Assembly (NCBI GenBank): GCA_017477855.1 | Contig: JAFUUN010000015.1 | Span: 1-5,993, forward strand | Origin: Rickettsiales bacterium | GTDB lineage: Bacteria; Pseudomonadota; Alphaproteobacteria; Rickettsiales; Deianiraeaceae | Length of the DNA stretch: 5,993 nucleotides | Direction: 5' to 3' | Shown: piece by piece, positions 5,527 through 5,993 of the stretch | How the letters are laid out: each line of letters starts with the position of its first letter | Position numbering within the stretch: position 1 is the stretch's first letter | Notes under the pieces: model-generated | The model's database searches: none | Seen by the model: the letters and a program-made list of their open reading frames with translations, nothing else | Told to the model about the DNA's origin: nothing | Position numbers and translations under genes: made by a program

Positions 5527-5993
5527 ATGGGCTTTTTCACAAAAACTCCTCCAAAAAAAATCAAACTTATTGTCGGGCTTGGCAATTATCCAAAGGAGTA
5601 TGAAATGACAAAACACAATGCTGGTTTTTTGGCAATTGATGTAATCCAGCGCAGTGGTGATTTTGATGAATGGGTTGATAACAAAAAGCTCAAATGCAAG
5701 ATTTGCAGAGGTTTTTTCCACAATCAAGAGTGCATTTTGATAAAGCCACAGACATATATGAACCTATCTGGGGAGAGCGTTATTGCGGTCGTCAAGTTCT
5801 ACAAAATCAAGCCAGAAGACATAATTGTCATTCATGATGAACTTGATTTGAAATTCGGGCAGATAAAACCAACACAGTCACGCAACCCGGCCGGTCATAA
5901 TGGAATAAAGTCAATAAATAGCCATATCCACGAACCATATCATCGTGTGCGCATCGGTATTGACAGGCCACCAAACAGACAGTATGATGTTGC
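5527..5993 (+). CDS. pth: Peptidyl-tRNA hydrolase, 3' end cut by the window edge
   Basis: Cleaves the ester bond of peptidyl-tRNAs that drop off the ribosome, recycling tRNA; this activity is normally essential. About 155 of the usual 190 or so residues are present, counted from the ATG at 5527. The conserved blocks are in order: IVGLGNYPKEYEMTKHNAGF (15-34) with N20 and the catalytic H30, KPQTYMNLSGESV (73-85) with N79, VIHDELDL (101-108) with the D104 that assists the histidine, and GHNGIKSI (123-130) with N125. Two motif positions differ from the common form: the usual NPG reads NYP, and GGHNG reads AGHNG. The start adds about 11 residues (MGFFTKTPPKK) before the core. It follows the PilN-like gene by 5 bp, so it is probably co-transcribed. 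A weak AGAG precedes the start. Confidence 0.95.
   Translation, partial: MGFFTKTPPKKIKLIVGLGNYPKEYEMTKHNAGFLAIDVIQRSGDFDEWVDNKKLKCKICRGFFHNQECILIKPQTYMNLSGESVIAVVKFYKIKPEDIIVIHDELDLKFGQIKPTQSRNPAGHNGIKSINSHIHEPYHRVRIGIDRPPNRQYDV

Overview
The window is AT-rich and holds two divergent transcription units separated by a regulatory intergenic stretch of about 400 bp. All coding regions read through in the standard bacterial code, and TGA is used as a stop. The taxonomic source is not fixed by the sequence. Base composition, a translation-type attenuator, a palindromic interspersed-repeat-like element and a PilM/PilN-like pair are compatible with an AT-rich, probably host-associated Gram-negative bacterium such as an AT-rich alphaproteobacterium. 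This is inference at low confidence.

Left half, minus strand: a compact threonine operon in the order hom (homoserine dehydrogenase), thrC (threonine synthase), thrB (homoserine kinase). The gaps are 4 bp between hom and thrC and an 8-bp overlap between thrC and thrB. Together they convert aspartate semialdehyde to homoserine, O-phosphohomoserine and threonine. No aspartokinase or aspartate-semialdehyde dehydrogenase is in view. A GC-rich hairpin followed by five U sits just after thrB as a likely terminator. The same bases could encode the last 18 residues of a convergent plus-strand gene that enters from the left.

Intergenic region (3570-3968): reading leftward there is a consensus-like promoter, then a 16-codon reading frame MNRNIIINITITVAGI with six Ile and two Thr codons, then a stem-loop, then an intrinsic terminator, then hom. 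This is the layout of a threonine/isoleucine-responsive transcription attenuator like E. coli thrL, though the frame would begin with TTG. To its right is a 173-bp imperfect palindrome with identical 12-bp terminal inverted repeats. Each repeat carries an outward-facing TTGACA, so both divergent promoters appear to take their -35 hexamer from the ends of this element.

Right half, plus strand: a short, degenerate PilM/GspL-like (actin-fold) protein overlaps by 10 bp a single-span membrane protein resembling PilN. This is followed 5 bp later by pth (peptidyl-tRNA hydrolase), which is cut by the right edge. The first two are assigned only by architecture and weak motif resemblance, and their function is unknown.
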